Below, one piece after another: positions 23,098 through 33,301 of a stretch of DNA of 64,000 bases. The translations under genes and the position numbers were made by a program. The notes under the pieces were generated by a model. The model worked only from the letters and a program-made list of their open reading frames with translations, ran no database searches and was not told the DNA's origin. Each line of letters starts with the position of its first letter. Positions within the stretch are counted from its first letter, which is position 1. Location: positions 24,800,001-24,864,000 of the forward strand of contig OX419760.1 in NCBI GenBank assembly GCA_948567375.1, written 5' to 3'. The stretch comes from Lunularia cruciata (lineage: Eukaryota > Streptophyta > Marchantiopsida > Lunulariales > Lunulariaceae).

Positions 23098-23459
23098 ACT
23101 CTATAGAGAGCAATGGTTGGTACAAACCATAAGTGATGCTTCTTTGGATGTTGCAATTATTTGTAGATCTTATGACTTGGATAGTGTAGATATCTTAGGT
23201 GTGGTAGGACAGATTTCTCATATCAATACTATTGAGGCCTAGCTCCATTTTAACTCTTTGTCTTCCCTTTGTATGGCTTGATGTGGTCTTCACATCCTTG
23301 TTATATTCTACATAGTTGCCTTTCACCCAAATCAAAGAGTGAAATTTAGTTGATCCTTCTCTCCTCAAATTAGCCCTTCTTCCTCCCATACTTGACACTC
23401 ATAGTTGCTCCTACTACAATTTATGAATACAAAACAATAGGACATTTGGCTCAAGTTGA

Positions 23460-23693
23460 GAGTTAGTAGAGGATTTGGTGGTATTTGGGTAGTAATACCT
23501 TCACTCATAGTAGCACCATCTCTAACAAGTGCACCTCCATTAGATTCACAAATGCTCCTAAAGCTAGAACTCGTGGGTACTACCAATCTACCCCTAGCAA
23601 CCAAGCCTAAAGTGATGGAGATGTAGTTTGAAGACCAATATCATCTCTATAGCTTGATCTCCTCCAAGTGATCTCTCTTGAACTGTGAGCTAG
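23460..23693 (-). mobile_element. gag fragment of family CV2
   Basis: This stretch matches 38620-38810 closely by eye, for example the block around 'CTAGAACT(T/C)GT(A/G)GGTAC' and the following 'GTGATGGAGATGTAGTTTG' type segment. It is a piece of the same gag-coding region. It is cut on the right where the Gypsy LTR begins at 23694. Confidence 0.7.
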
Positions 23694-23720
23694 CACTCAA
23701 GATGAACCTTTGATGGCTAT

Positions 23721-24211
23721 TGTAAAAGACCAAGACCAAGGAGAGAAAGAGGAGAATGGAAGATCACATTTGGACACTTGAGTGTGATAAATTCCGAATG
23801 CCTAGCATAAGCTTTGGCTTTGGTATTTATAGGGAGCATACAAGGCTCTTGAGAAGCTTCCTTGAGCCACTTTCTTGGAGTGCAAGCCAAGTTTACAAGG
23901 AAGCTTCTCAAGAAATCACCTTCTAAAATCCATCTACTTAGCATGCAAGCTAAGCTAGTTAGAAACTTCTAGAATTTACCTACTTGGCGTGCAAGCTAAG
24001 CTAGCCAAGAAGCTTCCCAAGAAGTTTTCTCCAAGAAGTTTTCTCCAAGAAGTTTTCTCCTAGAAGTTACCACTTGGCATGCATGTTACCCAATACTTGG
24101 GAGGGTACCAAGTAGCTTCCTAGTTACTTTTAGAATATTCTAGGGTAATTTGGCCCATTTGCTACTTTGCTAGCCTTGACTAACTTTGTCACTAAACTCC
24201 ATACTATTACA
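23721..24211 (-). mobile_element. solo LTR-A of HSE-bearing chromovirus family H
   Basis: Read on the minus strand it begins TGTAATAGTATGG and ends GGTCTTTTACA, 491 bp. Perfect 5-bp target-site duplications GCTAT lie at 23716-23720 and 24212-24216. It contains a minus-strand TATAAATA (23824-23831) and many GAAGCTTC-type palindromes. An AAGAAGTTTTCTCC unit is repeated three times at 24015-24062. It is inserted inside a Gypsy LTR, hence younger than that LTR. Confidence 0.9.
23962..23974. promoter_or_regulatory. heat-shock-element-like GAAnnTTCnnGAA in LTR-A
   Basis: GAAACTTCTAGAA gives three perfect alternating units at the HSE spacing, about 140 bp from the TATA box of the same LTR. The pattern is visible directly; binding by heat-shock factors is inferred. 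Confidence 0.5.
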
Positions 24212-24439
24212 GCTATTATGGTAGAGCACCATGGACTAAGAAGACAAGGAACCCCAACTCCATTATACTCCTCCAAGGCTAACACTCCAAGACTCAAACC
24301 ATTGCTCACTAGAGAACTCAATGAGAGAGAGATAGTTGCAAAGAAAAGGATGATGAGTACCTCCTCACTCCTAATTTATATACTTGTGAAATAATTATGC
24401 GCCAAAGTTACTAATTACTAGAGTTACTCAAGTTACTAG

Positions 24440-24915
24440 TGTAACAATATGGAGTTTAGTGACAAAGTTAGTCAAGGCTAACAAAGTAGTGAATGGGCCA
24501 AATTAGCCTAGAATATTCTAGGAATATCTAAGAAGCTACTTGGTACCCTCTCAAGTATTGGGAATGTGCATGCCAAGTGGTAACTTCTAAGAAGAAGCTT
24601 CTTGGTTAGCTTAGCTTGCACCCTAATTAGGTAGCTTCTAAAAGGAAACTTCTAGAAGCTTCCAACTAGCTTAGCTTGCATGCAAAGTAGATGGCTTCTA
24701 GAAGGATGCTTCTTGAGAAGCTTCCTGGTTAACTTGACTTACACTCCAAGAAAGTGGCTCAAGGAAGCTTCTTGAGAAGCTTTTCAAGAGCCTTGTATAC
24801 TCCCTATAAATACCAAAACCAAAGCTCATACTAGACAATCAGAGTTTCCCATACTCAAGTGTTCCAATGTGATCTTCCATTCTCCTATTTCTCTCCTTGG
24901 GCTTGATCTTTTATA
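24440..24915 (+). mobile_element. 5' LTR (LTR-B) of family H element
   Basis: It begins TGTAACAATATGG and ends GATCTTTTATA (CA end mutated). Right after it, from 24917, comes TGGTATTAGAGC, a near-perfect primer-binding site for initiator tRNA-Met. A TATAAATA lies at 24805-24812. The LTR is inserted in a Gypsy-family LTR after 24439. Its internal region continues as the gag remnant at 25190. Confidence 0.85.
24645..24662. promoter_or_regulatory. four-unit heat-shock-element array in LTR-B
   Basis: GAAACTTCTAGAAGCTTC contains four perfect alternating GAA/TTC units, each two bases apart, about 143 bp upstream of TATAAATA. Two further GAAGCTTC dimers lie closer to the TATA box (near 24764-24783). 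This is the classic HSF binding layout; heat response is inference. Confidence 0.6.
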
Positions 24916-24916
24916 T

Positions 24917-24928
24917 TGGTATTAGAGC
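24917..24928 (+). other. primer-binding site (initiator tRNA-Met type)
   Basis: TGGTATTAGAGC differs by one base from TGGTATCAGAGC, the usual complement of the plant initiator tRNA 3' end. It lies one base after the LTR end, as expected. The sister element at 27468 has the unmutated form. Confidence 0.8.
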
Positions 24929-25189
24929 AAGAATGGGATGGATGGAATTTATGGACCACCAAATCCATTTCTGCCAAATCCTTAGAATTTTTATGGTTGG
25001 GTATTACCCAAGCATCATTTCACACAATTCATCATCTCATGCTGTAAGCAGAATTTTCTAAATGCAATCACCTTGTCCGAGGAATCCCTAGCAGTTCCAG
25101 TTGTTACTCATGGAGAATGGTGGACATACTGCATCTATGTGTTAATAAATTAGATTTATTGGGAGTAGTGTAATAAAGTAATAGTCATA

Positions 25190-26245
25190 ATGGCAATGCC
25201 CAAGGGTATCATTGCTATGCAACAACAAATCAAGCACCATACTGAATTGTTAGATGAACGAGATCATCAACAACAAGAGCATATAGAAAGATCACCAATT
25301 TGAGAAAGAGAAAACCACATCCAATTTCCAAAACCTAAGGTATTTAAAGGTAAGAATCTTCCAAGTGCAATGGAGAATTTTGTCTTTTATTGCAAATATT
25401 ATTTTGAAGCTACCAATCTTCAAGATGAACAAAAATAGATTCTCTTGGCTTCCAACCAATTGGATGGAGTAGCAAAGCTATGGTGGCAATTCCAAGTAGA
25501 GCAAGCTAAATGATAACTTTTTACACCAATAGTGATTTGAATAGAATTCAAGAATGCAATAATTGGTCAATTCCAAGCTATAAATGCCACATGAGCTGCA
25601 AAAGATAAGTTTGCAATGTTGAAGCAGATTGGCTCTATAAGAAGTTATATCACATAATTCCATAACACCATCATACAAATTCCATATATACTAGAAGATG
25701 AAGCTCTAGATTGATTTGTGGGGAGCTTGAAGTCGCAAACCAAGTTAGAGGTAACAATGTGAGAGCCACAACACTTAGAGGAAGCCATGCGGTTGGCCAA
25801 ATGCTTTGATTCTTTGGTTGCAACAACTCGGTCTTGACCTCGACTTCCACAAAACTTACCGATACACTACACATGGGTGGAGGTGAAAACACCAATGGAG
25901 ATTGATACCATTCAATGGAGACCACTTGGCACCATAGACAAAGAAAAATTATAACAAAATGATGGTTGTTTCTATTGTTGCCAAATTGGACATTGCATTG
26001 CTGATTGTACACTCAAGAATAGGTTACCTTGACAAGTCACCCGGATAGAGTTTGTGAAGCAAAATGGTTAGGGAAACAAGGAATCCTAATAGGAGATTTT
26101 GGGCTGCCTATTGAGAACTTGATTAGTTCTAATGGGATTGAAGGCTTGACCTATGCAAGTTTGCTGCACTTGTAAGGTATGATATCTTATTGTGGTTGTA
26201 GGATCTTGGTTGATTTTGGATGTTCAAAGAATTGTATGTCTAAAC
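25190..26245 (+). pseudogene. gag and start of protease, family H element (dead)
   Basis: From the ATG at 25190 the frame encodes a Ty3/Gypsy gag. It has MQQQI near the start, FPKPK-x-FKGKNLP, a YYFEATNLQDEQK segment and LDGVAKLWW, then a CCHC zinc knuckle CFYCCQIGHCIADC at about 25972. At least eight in-frame stops break it. Near 26200, ILVDFGCSKN resembles the aspartic-protease active-site region (usual D-S/T-G) with the Ser changed to Phe. Similarity ends near 26245, where another repeat joins, so RT, RNase H and integrase are absent. The same gag, more intact, lies at 27738. Confidence 0.75.
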
Positions 26246-27054
26246 TACCTCATGCTAGCAAGCTGGCTTGTTGGTCCTTCAAGCCCTATGCCTCAAAGCC
26301 TCTAAATGCCAAATGAGGCATTTCTTCTTGCCACTTCAAACCCTCTCCAAATTTGGCAAAATTCCTCCAAATTTGCAAAACTCCTCCAACTCAAGCAAAA
26401 CTCCTCCAAATTTTACCAAAATTTGATGTAAACTCCAACAAAAATTTGACATAAATCCCTAAAGTTGGTTGACTGCCAAATCCTTTGCTAACTCTCCACT
26501 AGAGCCAGATTGAAATGATGGGTTTCTCCTAATCACAAATTCATGAGAATGTGCTCGAACTCCACTTTCAATTGCACTTTCACTTTTTGAGCTCAACTCG
26601 CAACAAATTGATCCTACTTTCACCTCCTAAGCCCAAAATCACAACTACTACTTGAAAATTGCTTTTCTTTGCTTGAAATTTTGCCAGTGCTTCCGTACAC
26701 CGTCTGTCTCATTGCCAAATATATATCAATTGAATGAGCTTTTGCATAATAAGGAAAATCAAAACTCCTATCGGGTTACCAACAATCAGCAAAGTCTTGG
26801 AGATACCCCAACACTCTTAGTTCATGCATCCAATTTCCTCCTTCGTCACTTCTCTAATTTAATTAGTTTGTTTACACAACTCAAATCACACTCAATTAGA
26901 TCAATACTTGATCTGTCACTCAATAATTTGCCAATAATTGGATAGTGATTACAATCAAGCCACACCCACTCTAGCTAAGAAAATCCAAGTGATGCTCATC
27001 GGCCTCTGTCCACCATAGCTAGGAACTCAAGGGCTCAACATCAAAGATGTGACC
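26245..27054 (+). repeat. dispersed repeat E, copy 1
   Basis: About 800 bp that reappear in the same orientation at 39865-40720. Shared landmarks are 'AGCAAG(C/T)TGGCTTG(T/C)TGG', the run of AAACTCCTCCAAA-type units, 'CAACTCGCAACAAATTG' and 'GGCTCAACATCAAAGA'. It is not coding. It lies between a broken gag-pro and an LTR, so it may be LTR or leader DNA of another element. Which one is unknown. Confidence 0.75.
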
Positions 27055-27466
27055 TATAACAATATGGAATTTAGCAACATAGTTAGTAAGGCTAACAAAG
27101 TAGAGAATAAGCCAAATTAGCCTAGAATATTCTAAAAGCATCTAGGAAGCTTCTTAAGAAGCTTCCAAACTAGTTAAACTTGCACCCCAAGCAAGTAGCT
27201 TCTAGAAGCTTCTAACTAGCTTAGCTTGCATGCCAAGTAGACGACTTCTAGAAGGAAGCTTCTTGAGAAACTTCTTAGTTAACTAGTCTTGCATTCTAAG
27301 AAAGCGGCTCAAGGAAGCTTCTTGAGAAGCTTCTCAAGGGCCTTGTATGCTACCTATAAATACCAAATCCAAAGCTCATGCTAAGCATTTGGAGTTTTCT
27401 CACATTCAAGCGTCCCAATGTGAATTTCCATTCTCCTATTTCTTTGCTCAGTTTTGGTCTTTTACA
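27055..27466 (+). mobile_element. 5' LTR (LTR-C) of a second family H element
   Basis: Starts TATAACAATATGG (first bases altered) and ends GGTCTTTTACA. TGGTATCAGAGC, a perfect initiator tRNA-Met primer site, follows at 27468. TATAAATA lies at 27355-27362. It is shorter than LTR-A and LTR-B because of an internal deletion after the first 80 bp. Confidence 0.85.
27200..27212. promoter_or_regulatory. heat-shock-element-like TTCnnGAAnnTTC in LTR-C
   Basis: TTCTAGAAGCTTC gives three perfect alternating units. Further GAAGCTTC dimers lie at 27314-27333, just upstream of the TATA box at 27355. The layout matches LTR-B and LTR-D. Confidence 0.55.
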
Positions 27467-27737
27467 TTGGTATCAGAGCAAGAATGGGATGGATGGAATT
27501 TACGGACCACCAAATTTACTTCCACCAAACCATTGGGATTTTTGTGTCCAATTGCTACCCAAGCATAGTTTCACACAATTCATCACTTCACACTTTGGAC
27601 AAGATTTTTTGCATATGATCACCATATCTGAGGAACCCTTGATACTTTTGGTTGTAACTTATGGAGAACGGTGGATGTGTTATTTCTATGTGTTAATAAT
27701 TTAGATAGATTAGAGGTGGAGTGATAGAGTAGCATCC

Positions 27738-28526
27738 ATGGTGGCAATACCCAATGTTATCCTTACTATGCAACAACAAATCGAGCACCTTACTCCATTG
27801 TTGGATGAACAAGATCTTTGACGACAAGAGCATGTAGAGAGAATACCAATTCAAGAAGGAGAAGATTGGATCAGATTTCCCAAACCCAAGATATTTGAAG
27901 GAAAGAATCTCCCAAATGCAGTGGAGAATTTTATGTTTGATTGTGAATGTTATTTTGAAGCTACCAATCTACAAGATGAGCAAAAACAAATTCTCTTGGC
28001 TTTTAGCCAATTGGATGGAGTAGCAAAGCTATGGTAGAGATTCCAAGTGGAGCGAGCTGAACAAAAAATTGTTGCACCAATCTTGACATGGGCAGAATTC
28101 AAGATCACAATAATTAGTTGGTTCTAAGCTATAAATGCCACACAAGCTGCACGAGATAAGTTTACAAAGTTGAAACAGATTGGCTCTATAAGAAGTTACA
28201 TCATGTAGTTCCAAAACACCATCATACAAATTCCAAATATATTGGAAGGTGAAGCTTTGGATCAATTTGTGAGGGGCTTGAAGGCAAGAACCAAATTAGA
28301 GATAACCATGCAAGAGCCACAACACTTGGAGGAAGCCATGCGGTTGACCAAACTTTTTGATTCCTTGGTGGTAACAACTTGGTCTTGACCTCGACCTCCA
28401 CAGAGCCTACCAATACACTACACACAAGTGGAGGAGCCAAGACCAATAGAGATTGATGCCATTCAACAAAGATCACTTAGCATGGCAGATAGAGAGAAAT
28501 TGTGACAAAATGGTAGTTGTTTTTAT
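27738..28526 (+). pseudogene. gag of second family H element, truncated by a CV1 LTR
   Basis: The ATG at 27738 opens a gag with the same order as at 25190 (TMQQQIEHLT, FPKPKIFEGKNLP, CYFEATNLQDEQKQILLA, AARDKFTKLKQIGSIRSYI, LDQFVRGLKARTKLE). A handful of stops interrupt it. It is cut off at 28526 within the zinc knuckle, after CFYC, by an LTR in the opposite orientation. The rest of the element is not found to the right of that LTR, so more than a simple insertion took place. Confidence 0.75.
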
Positions 28527-29276
28527 TGCATAATACTCAGAGGACAAGAGAAGAGAGAAAATACAAATTACACACTCAACATCCGGTGCCCCAAAGGAGC
28601 ACCTTCTCTCTATTATATAGACAAAGAGGATCTCCTCCAAGGAAGCTCCACCATAAGATTAGGCACACAAATAGATGACATGTCATCAAGCTCCACCCTT
28701 GCATTACTTACCTGGATGGTTGACATGTTGGTCTAGGTCCTATCTGGTTGGTCAAACAAGCTTTGACCGGAGGGAATCTTTTAGGGAATCTTCATGTAGG
28801 AGTCTCAAAATCATGCAAGGTACCGTTGGAAAGCTCTCTATTAGACAAACCAAGGGGGAAGGAAGGCCAACCTTTTCTCTATCGGTTGGGGGGGGGGGGG
28901 GGGGAATAAGTGCACATTTTTTAGGCCTAATTCATCCGTTTAGGCCTCCAAAATTGCCTTCAAAGATTTCAGGCTTATTTTGGTTCCTACTCTATTAGTA
29001 GAAGTCCACTTTTGGTGATACATCTTTTTGATTTGTTTAGTCCATCATGTGTAACATCCTTCCAGATGTTACCAAACCAATTCTCACCTTTAAATCATAT
29101 GTTTAACTATTGATTTTAAGGTTCTCAAGTCTATTTTGGTTTTTGCTCTATTAGTAAAAGTACTCTTTTGGTGATACTTCTATCTGATCTATTTTGACCA
29201 TCATGTATAACATCATTCTAGATGTTACCAAATCAAATTTCACATCTAGATCATATGGCTAGCTTGTGGTATAACA
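28527..29276 (-). mobile_element. 3' LTR of minus-strand chromovirus CV1, with internal duplication
   Basis: On the minus strand it begins TGTTATACC and ends near TATTATGCA. It is 750 bp, against about 585 bp in the other two copies. The difference is explained by a 156-bp tandem duplication (28977-29132 and 29133-29276; shared 'GTGATAC', 'CATCATGT(G/A)TAACATC', 'AGATGTTACCAAA'). A G17 run lies at 28888-28904. Upstream on the minus strand (29277-29290) is a purine tract AAAAAGAGGGA, the expected polypurine tract, so this is a 3' LTR. Confidence 0.85.
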
Positions 29277-30283
29277 AACATCCCTCTTTTTAAGACGCAA
29301 CGTCCTCGTTGTGCAATTGTTGCTCAAATGCTTGCACCAACATCGGTGCATGTGTCAAATTGGCAGTGGGCTCCCATGTTGCTTCATAGAGAGCAACATG
29401 GGATAGTCCCCTATATGAGATAGTCCACCCACGGATGGTGAGTACCACACATGCATTTTTGGAGAATACGCTCCACTTCATATTCTTCTATGCCATCAAT
29501 GAGTGTTGGACAAGGTCAAATGTCTTGTGTGGAATGACCCTGGCCTGATCGGAGAACATATCTGCATAATAGGGAAACATGGAACACTAGATGGATCTTC
29601 ATGTGTGGTGATAGCTCAAGGTGATAGGCCACAATGCCGACACACTGAAGAATAGAAAAAGGCCCAATAAAATGAGGTCTGAGCTTACAAGGTCCAACTA
29701 ATGTGAGGTTGGTTGTCGATAGCCACACTTGATCCCCAACATTGAACTCCATGTGCCTACAGTGTGCATCAACATACTATTTCTGTCGATTTTGTGCAAT
29801 CTGTAATCTGTGCTTGGTGCTCTCTACACCGTGTTGGATTCTAAAAACAATTGTGTTGACGGCATCGACCTTGGTAGCCACTGGATAGATCTTCATCAAG
29901 CTAGAAGGTGTGAAGGAATGCTCACCATACATGAGGAAGAATGGAGTGACCTAGGTGGATACATTCACTGAATTGTTGTAAGCAAATTCCACCAACGGGA
30001 GTAGGGTTTCCCACCTCTCTTGCTCCTCTAAGGTGAAGCCACGTAACATGTCTTCAATCATGCAATTAGCCCGCTCTATTTGGCTATTTTTTTGTGGGTG
30101 GTAAGCTGTGGACATGGCCAACTTGCTTTTGAAGAAACCAAAGAGTGTTCATCAAAACAAACTGGTGGATTGAGTGCCTCTATCTGTGATAAGTACTCTA
30201 GACAGACCATGGTGAGAGAAGACTGCATCTAAGTGTAATTGAGCTAGTTGTGGAACGGTCACATCCTTGGTGGTAGGATGTAC
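29277..30283 (-). pseudogene. integrase C-terminal half and chromodomain of CV1
   Basis: Reading down from 30283, the minus strand encodes the integrase core: HHGLSRVLITDRGTQ with the second catalytic Asp, then AMSTAYHPQ, and a region around the final Glu (SQIERANCMIEDML). A GPY/F-type module follows at 29752-29516, with FNVGDQVWLSTTNLTLVGP, KLRPHFIGPF and HMKIHLVFHVSLL. The final chromodomain part is YEATWEPTANLTHAP (29380-29330). A few stops are present. The first half of integrase, RT and RNase H are missing, replaced by the Gypsy element beginning at 30284. Confidence 0.8.
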
Positions 30284-30976
30284 TGTGAGCCGGCCTGTCT
30301 CTCACTCAAGATGAACCTCTGATGGCTATTATGGTAGCACACCATGGACTAAGAAGGCAAGGAACCCGAACTCCATCATACTCCTCCAAGGCTAACACTC
30401 CAAGACTCAAGACATTGCTCACTAGAGAACTCAATGAGAGAGAGATAGTAGCAAATGAAAGGATGGTGAGTATCTCCTCACCCCTTGTTTATATACTTAT
30501 GAAATAGTTAGGTACCAAAGTTACTAATTACCGTAGTAATTCAAGTTACTAGACTATAAGTCAAGTAAAGTCAAAAAGTAAAAAGTAATATCCATTCACA
30601 TGGGCATATTCCCCTAAGCATGTGGTCTTATCTTGACCCAACCACTAAGTCAAGGATTCCTTCACATGGGTTATCCTTGGACTAAAGAAGAATCCAAAAT
30701 AAAAAGGCTTTGCGGGCCCAAGAGTTTTCAACTCTTTCCTCAAAGCCAAACACCTAGGAATAATACCAAGTCAACACACTACAATCCAAAATAGTGGTGC
30801 TCATCTTTTTAACTTCCTCTAAAGTAAGGGCCTCTCTATCTTAGCTATAACTAAATTTAGCTAACCATGACTAACATAGAACCATCCTTTATCTCTATAT
30901 AAATAATATCTCTTAAGTACTTGTAATACCAAGCTAAATATCACAATACCACACACATGCACAAATAGGTGTTACA
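30284..30976 (-). repeat. 3' LTR of the Gypsy element
   Basis: On the minus strand it runs TGTAACACC...GGCTCACA. Relatives are the 5' LTR at 37408, a plus-oriented solo LTR at 42806-43490 and a fragment at 23694-24439. A purine tract GTCCGGGGGTAAA lies directly upstream (30977-30989). Confidence 0.9.
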
Positions 30977-33301
30977 TTTACCCCCGGACTAAGTTTTCAC
31001 TTTGTCCTCAAAGTGAAGGTCTCTCTACCTTCTATGGTACATCTTCAACTTATCATGGTTAATCCTATCAAAGTGTCTTCCTCCCAACTCCTTGAGATCA
31101 TAGGTGTAATTACCCCACACCTTCTCCACTATGAAAGGTCCAAAGTACTTAGGCAGAAACTTCTTTTGCACTCTCTTGAATCAAATGGAATCAAACAACA
31201 TTACACAATCACCTTCTTTGAAAGTCTCCACCTTCTTCTTGCCTTGCCTCTTGTCATAGCTCTCCTTTTGTTTCCTTTGGGCTTGCTCCACTTGAACCAT
31301 AGCAACTGCTCTTGCCTCTTCCAACTTCTGATCCTTCCGAGACTTCTTTGCATCACCTCCTTGTGTTTTCTTCAATCTCCTATGAATGCTTTGGAAGGTA
31401 GGAAGATCAAAGTGAATAGGTAAGGTAGACTCAATACCGTACACCAATTGAAATGGAGAATATCCGGTTGAAGTCTTCATGGTTGTCCTATACTCCCACA
31501 AAACTGCATGAATCCTCTTGTCCCCATGATGTTTAGCCCCCTCCATTTCTGCATCTTTGGCCAACATCATGCACAAGGTCTGATTGGTTCTCTCTGCCAA
31601 GCCATTGGAATTTGGCTTATAGGATGTTGTTACTCTATGTGTGATAGAGAAATGTCATAGCATGGCTGTAGTGATGCTTCCTGTAAACTCTTCTCCTCTA
31701 TCAAAAACCAACTCCAAAGGGCACCCAAACCTAGTGATAATGCGTTCATAAAGAAATCTCCCAACTTCATCTTCATTCTTGTCTCTCAATGGTCTAGCCT
31801 CAACCCACTTAGTAAGGTAATCAGTAACTACCACAATGTACCGATTGTTCCTTGGGGTTCTATTGAGAAGACTTACAAAATCAATTCCCCACTTCTCAAA
31901 AGGTCCTAGCAATGGAATTGATCTAAGTGGTGGAGTGAATGTAGACTTTCTAGCAAAAGCTTGACAAACATGACAAGTTTTGCAATAATCAAGACAATCC
32001 TTGAAAATCCCTCTCCAATGGTAACCTGCATCTAGAATCTTGAAAGCAGTCACCTTTCCTGCAAAGTGTCCTCTACATACTAAACCTTCATGAAACTCCT
32101 TTATGAGTAGGATATACTCTTCCTTACCCACTGCTCTTCGAAGTAGACCATCTGCTCCTTGGTGAAAAAGAATATCCTCCACCATTATGTAAGGTCTAGA
32201 TCTTGCTGCAAGGGCCTTCCTCTCCCTAGCATGCATCCCTTTTGGATAGTTACCTCTTGTCACAAAATCCACAATCTCTTTGTACTCCATTGGAACCTCT
32301 TGAGTGATTGAGATTGTCATGAGCTCCTCATCCGGGAAGGAATCATCCACTGGCTCATCTCCATCATGATCATAGGCTCTAGATACCAAATCAGCATTTG
32401 CATGTTTCTTTCCTGGCCTATCCTCAATGGTGTAGTCATACTCAGACAAGAGATCCATCCACCTTGCTAGTCTCCCTTCAACATTAGGCTTGTTGAAGAT
32501 GTACTTCAAAGCCTTGTGATCCGTGACAATGATGGCTTTCCCTCCAATCAAGTAGTGTCTAAACTTCTTGAGACCAAAGATCACTGCCAACCCTTCTCTC
32601 TCCATGATAGAGTAGTTCTTCTCTGCTGAAACCATCTGCCTACTAGCATAAGCTATTGGATGATCATGCACACTTTGGTCTAATTCAATAAGAGTGCATC
32701 CTATAGCTACATTAGAAGCATCAATGTAGAGGATGAAAGGCTTACTCCAATCAGGTTTAGCAAGAATTGGAGCTACAACAAGGGGTTGCTTGAGCTCCTC
32801 AAAAGCTTTGAGAGCTTCCTTGTCCTCTAAAATCACCATGTAATCTACACACTTCTTCATGTAGATGGTCAATGCATAAGCCTTGTTGGAAAATGAGAAG
32901 ATGAACCTCCTATAGTGTCCAACCATCTCCAAGAATTGGCGTAACTTTGTCAAGCTTGAAGGGAATGGAAGGTCTGAGATTTTCCTCACCTTCTCAGGAT
33001 GAACTGCTATTCCATCCTTGTAGATGATGTGCCCCAAAAGTAGACTTTCTTCACATCCAAAAATGCACTTCTCTGGGTTGAGTGATGCATTTGCCTCATC
33101 CAAGCGTTGCAAGACTTTGATTAGGTGCTCAAAGTGCTCCTCCTTGCTCCCATAGACACAAAAGTCTCTCACAAATTTCCCAATGAAAGGTTCAAATACC
33201 TTGTTCATGAACCGTTGGAATGTGGCTGGAGCATTGCAAAGCCCAAAAGGCATGACCTTGAAAGCGTAAGTTCTCCAAGGTGTACTGAACATGGTGAGTT
33301 A
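30977..33301 (-). pseudogene. RT C-terminal half, RNase H and integrase of the Gypsy element
   Basis: One frame runs from 33301 down, with stops at 33299-33301, 31655-31657 and 31181-31183. The RT part starts MFSTPWRTYAFKVMPFGLCN. Its catalytic core reads FVRDFCVYG where FVDDF is usual, so one active-site Asp is lost. RNase H has FILYIDASN, MEREGLAVIFGLKKFRHYL and TDHKAL. Integrase has its HHCC zinc region (GHFAGK, YHW, CKTCHVCQ), then first catalytic Asp in KWGIDFVS. The second is in VFDRGEEF, with Arg replacing the usual Gln of DQG. The third, Glu, is in NGLAERTNQ, past the second stop. The C-terminal module ends in KFLPKYFGPF and DRINHDKLK without a chromodomain. Confidence 0.9.

Larger units (their letters stand above)
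21715..23310 (+). mobile_element. non-LTR family L copy, split by a solo LTR
   Basis: Parts 21715-22387 and 22972-23310 form one element. The left part corresponds to the region seen in the minus-strand copy at 58.08-57.85 kb and runs on through YLVQDDHVIVADVVV and SKYRGM. The right part resumes inside the same conserved segment (AFNTFVKECVRVYHIRHQG), and the coding then continues to the stop near 23240 and the conserved 3' UTR. Several stops make it non-functional. The interrupting 584 bp is a separate LTR. Near 23060 a small hairpin has replaced the family sequence. Confidence 0.8.
23694..24439 (-). mobile_element. partial LTR of the 30-38 kb Gypsy family, interrupted by LTR-A
   Basis: Segments 23694-23720 and 24212-24439 match the left end of the LTR at 30284 (TGTGAGC...CACTCAAGATGAACC, then CTATTATGGTAG...CACCATGGACTAAG). 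The 491-bp LTR-A lies between them, with GCTAT repeated on both sides. On the right the fragment stops at 24439, where another H-family LTR starts. The remaining 60% of this LTR is missing. Confidence 0.8.

Noticed and set aside
24000-24070. Three AAGAAGTTTTCTCC units as an independent satellite
   Set aside because: They are inside LTR-A and fit local expansion of its GAAGTTTC-type motifs.
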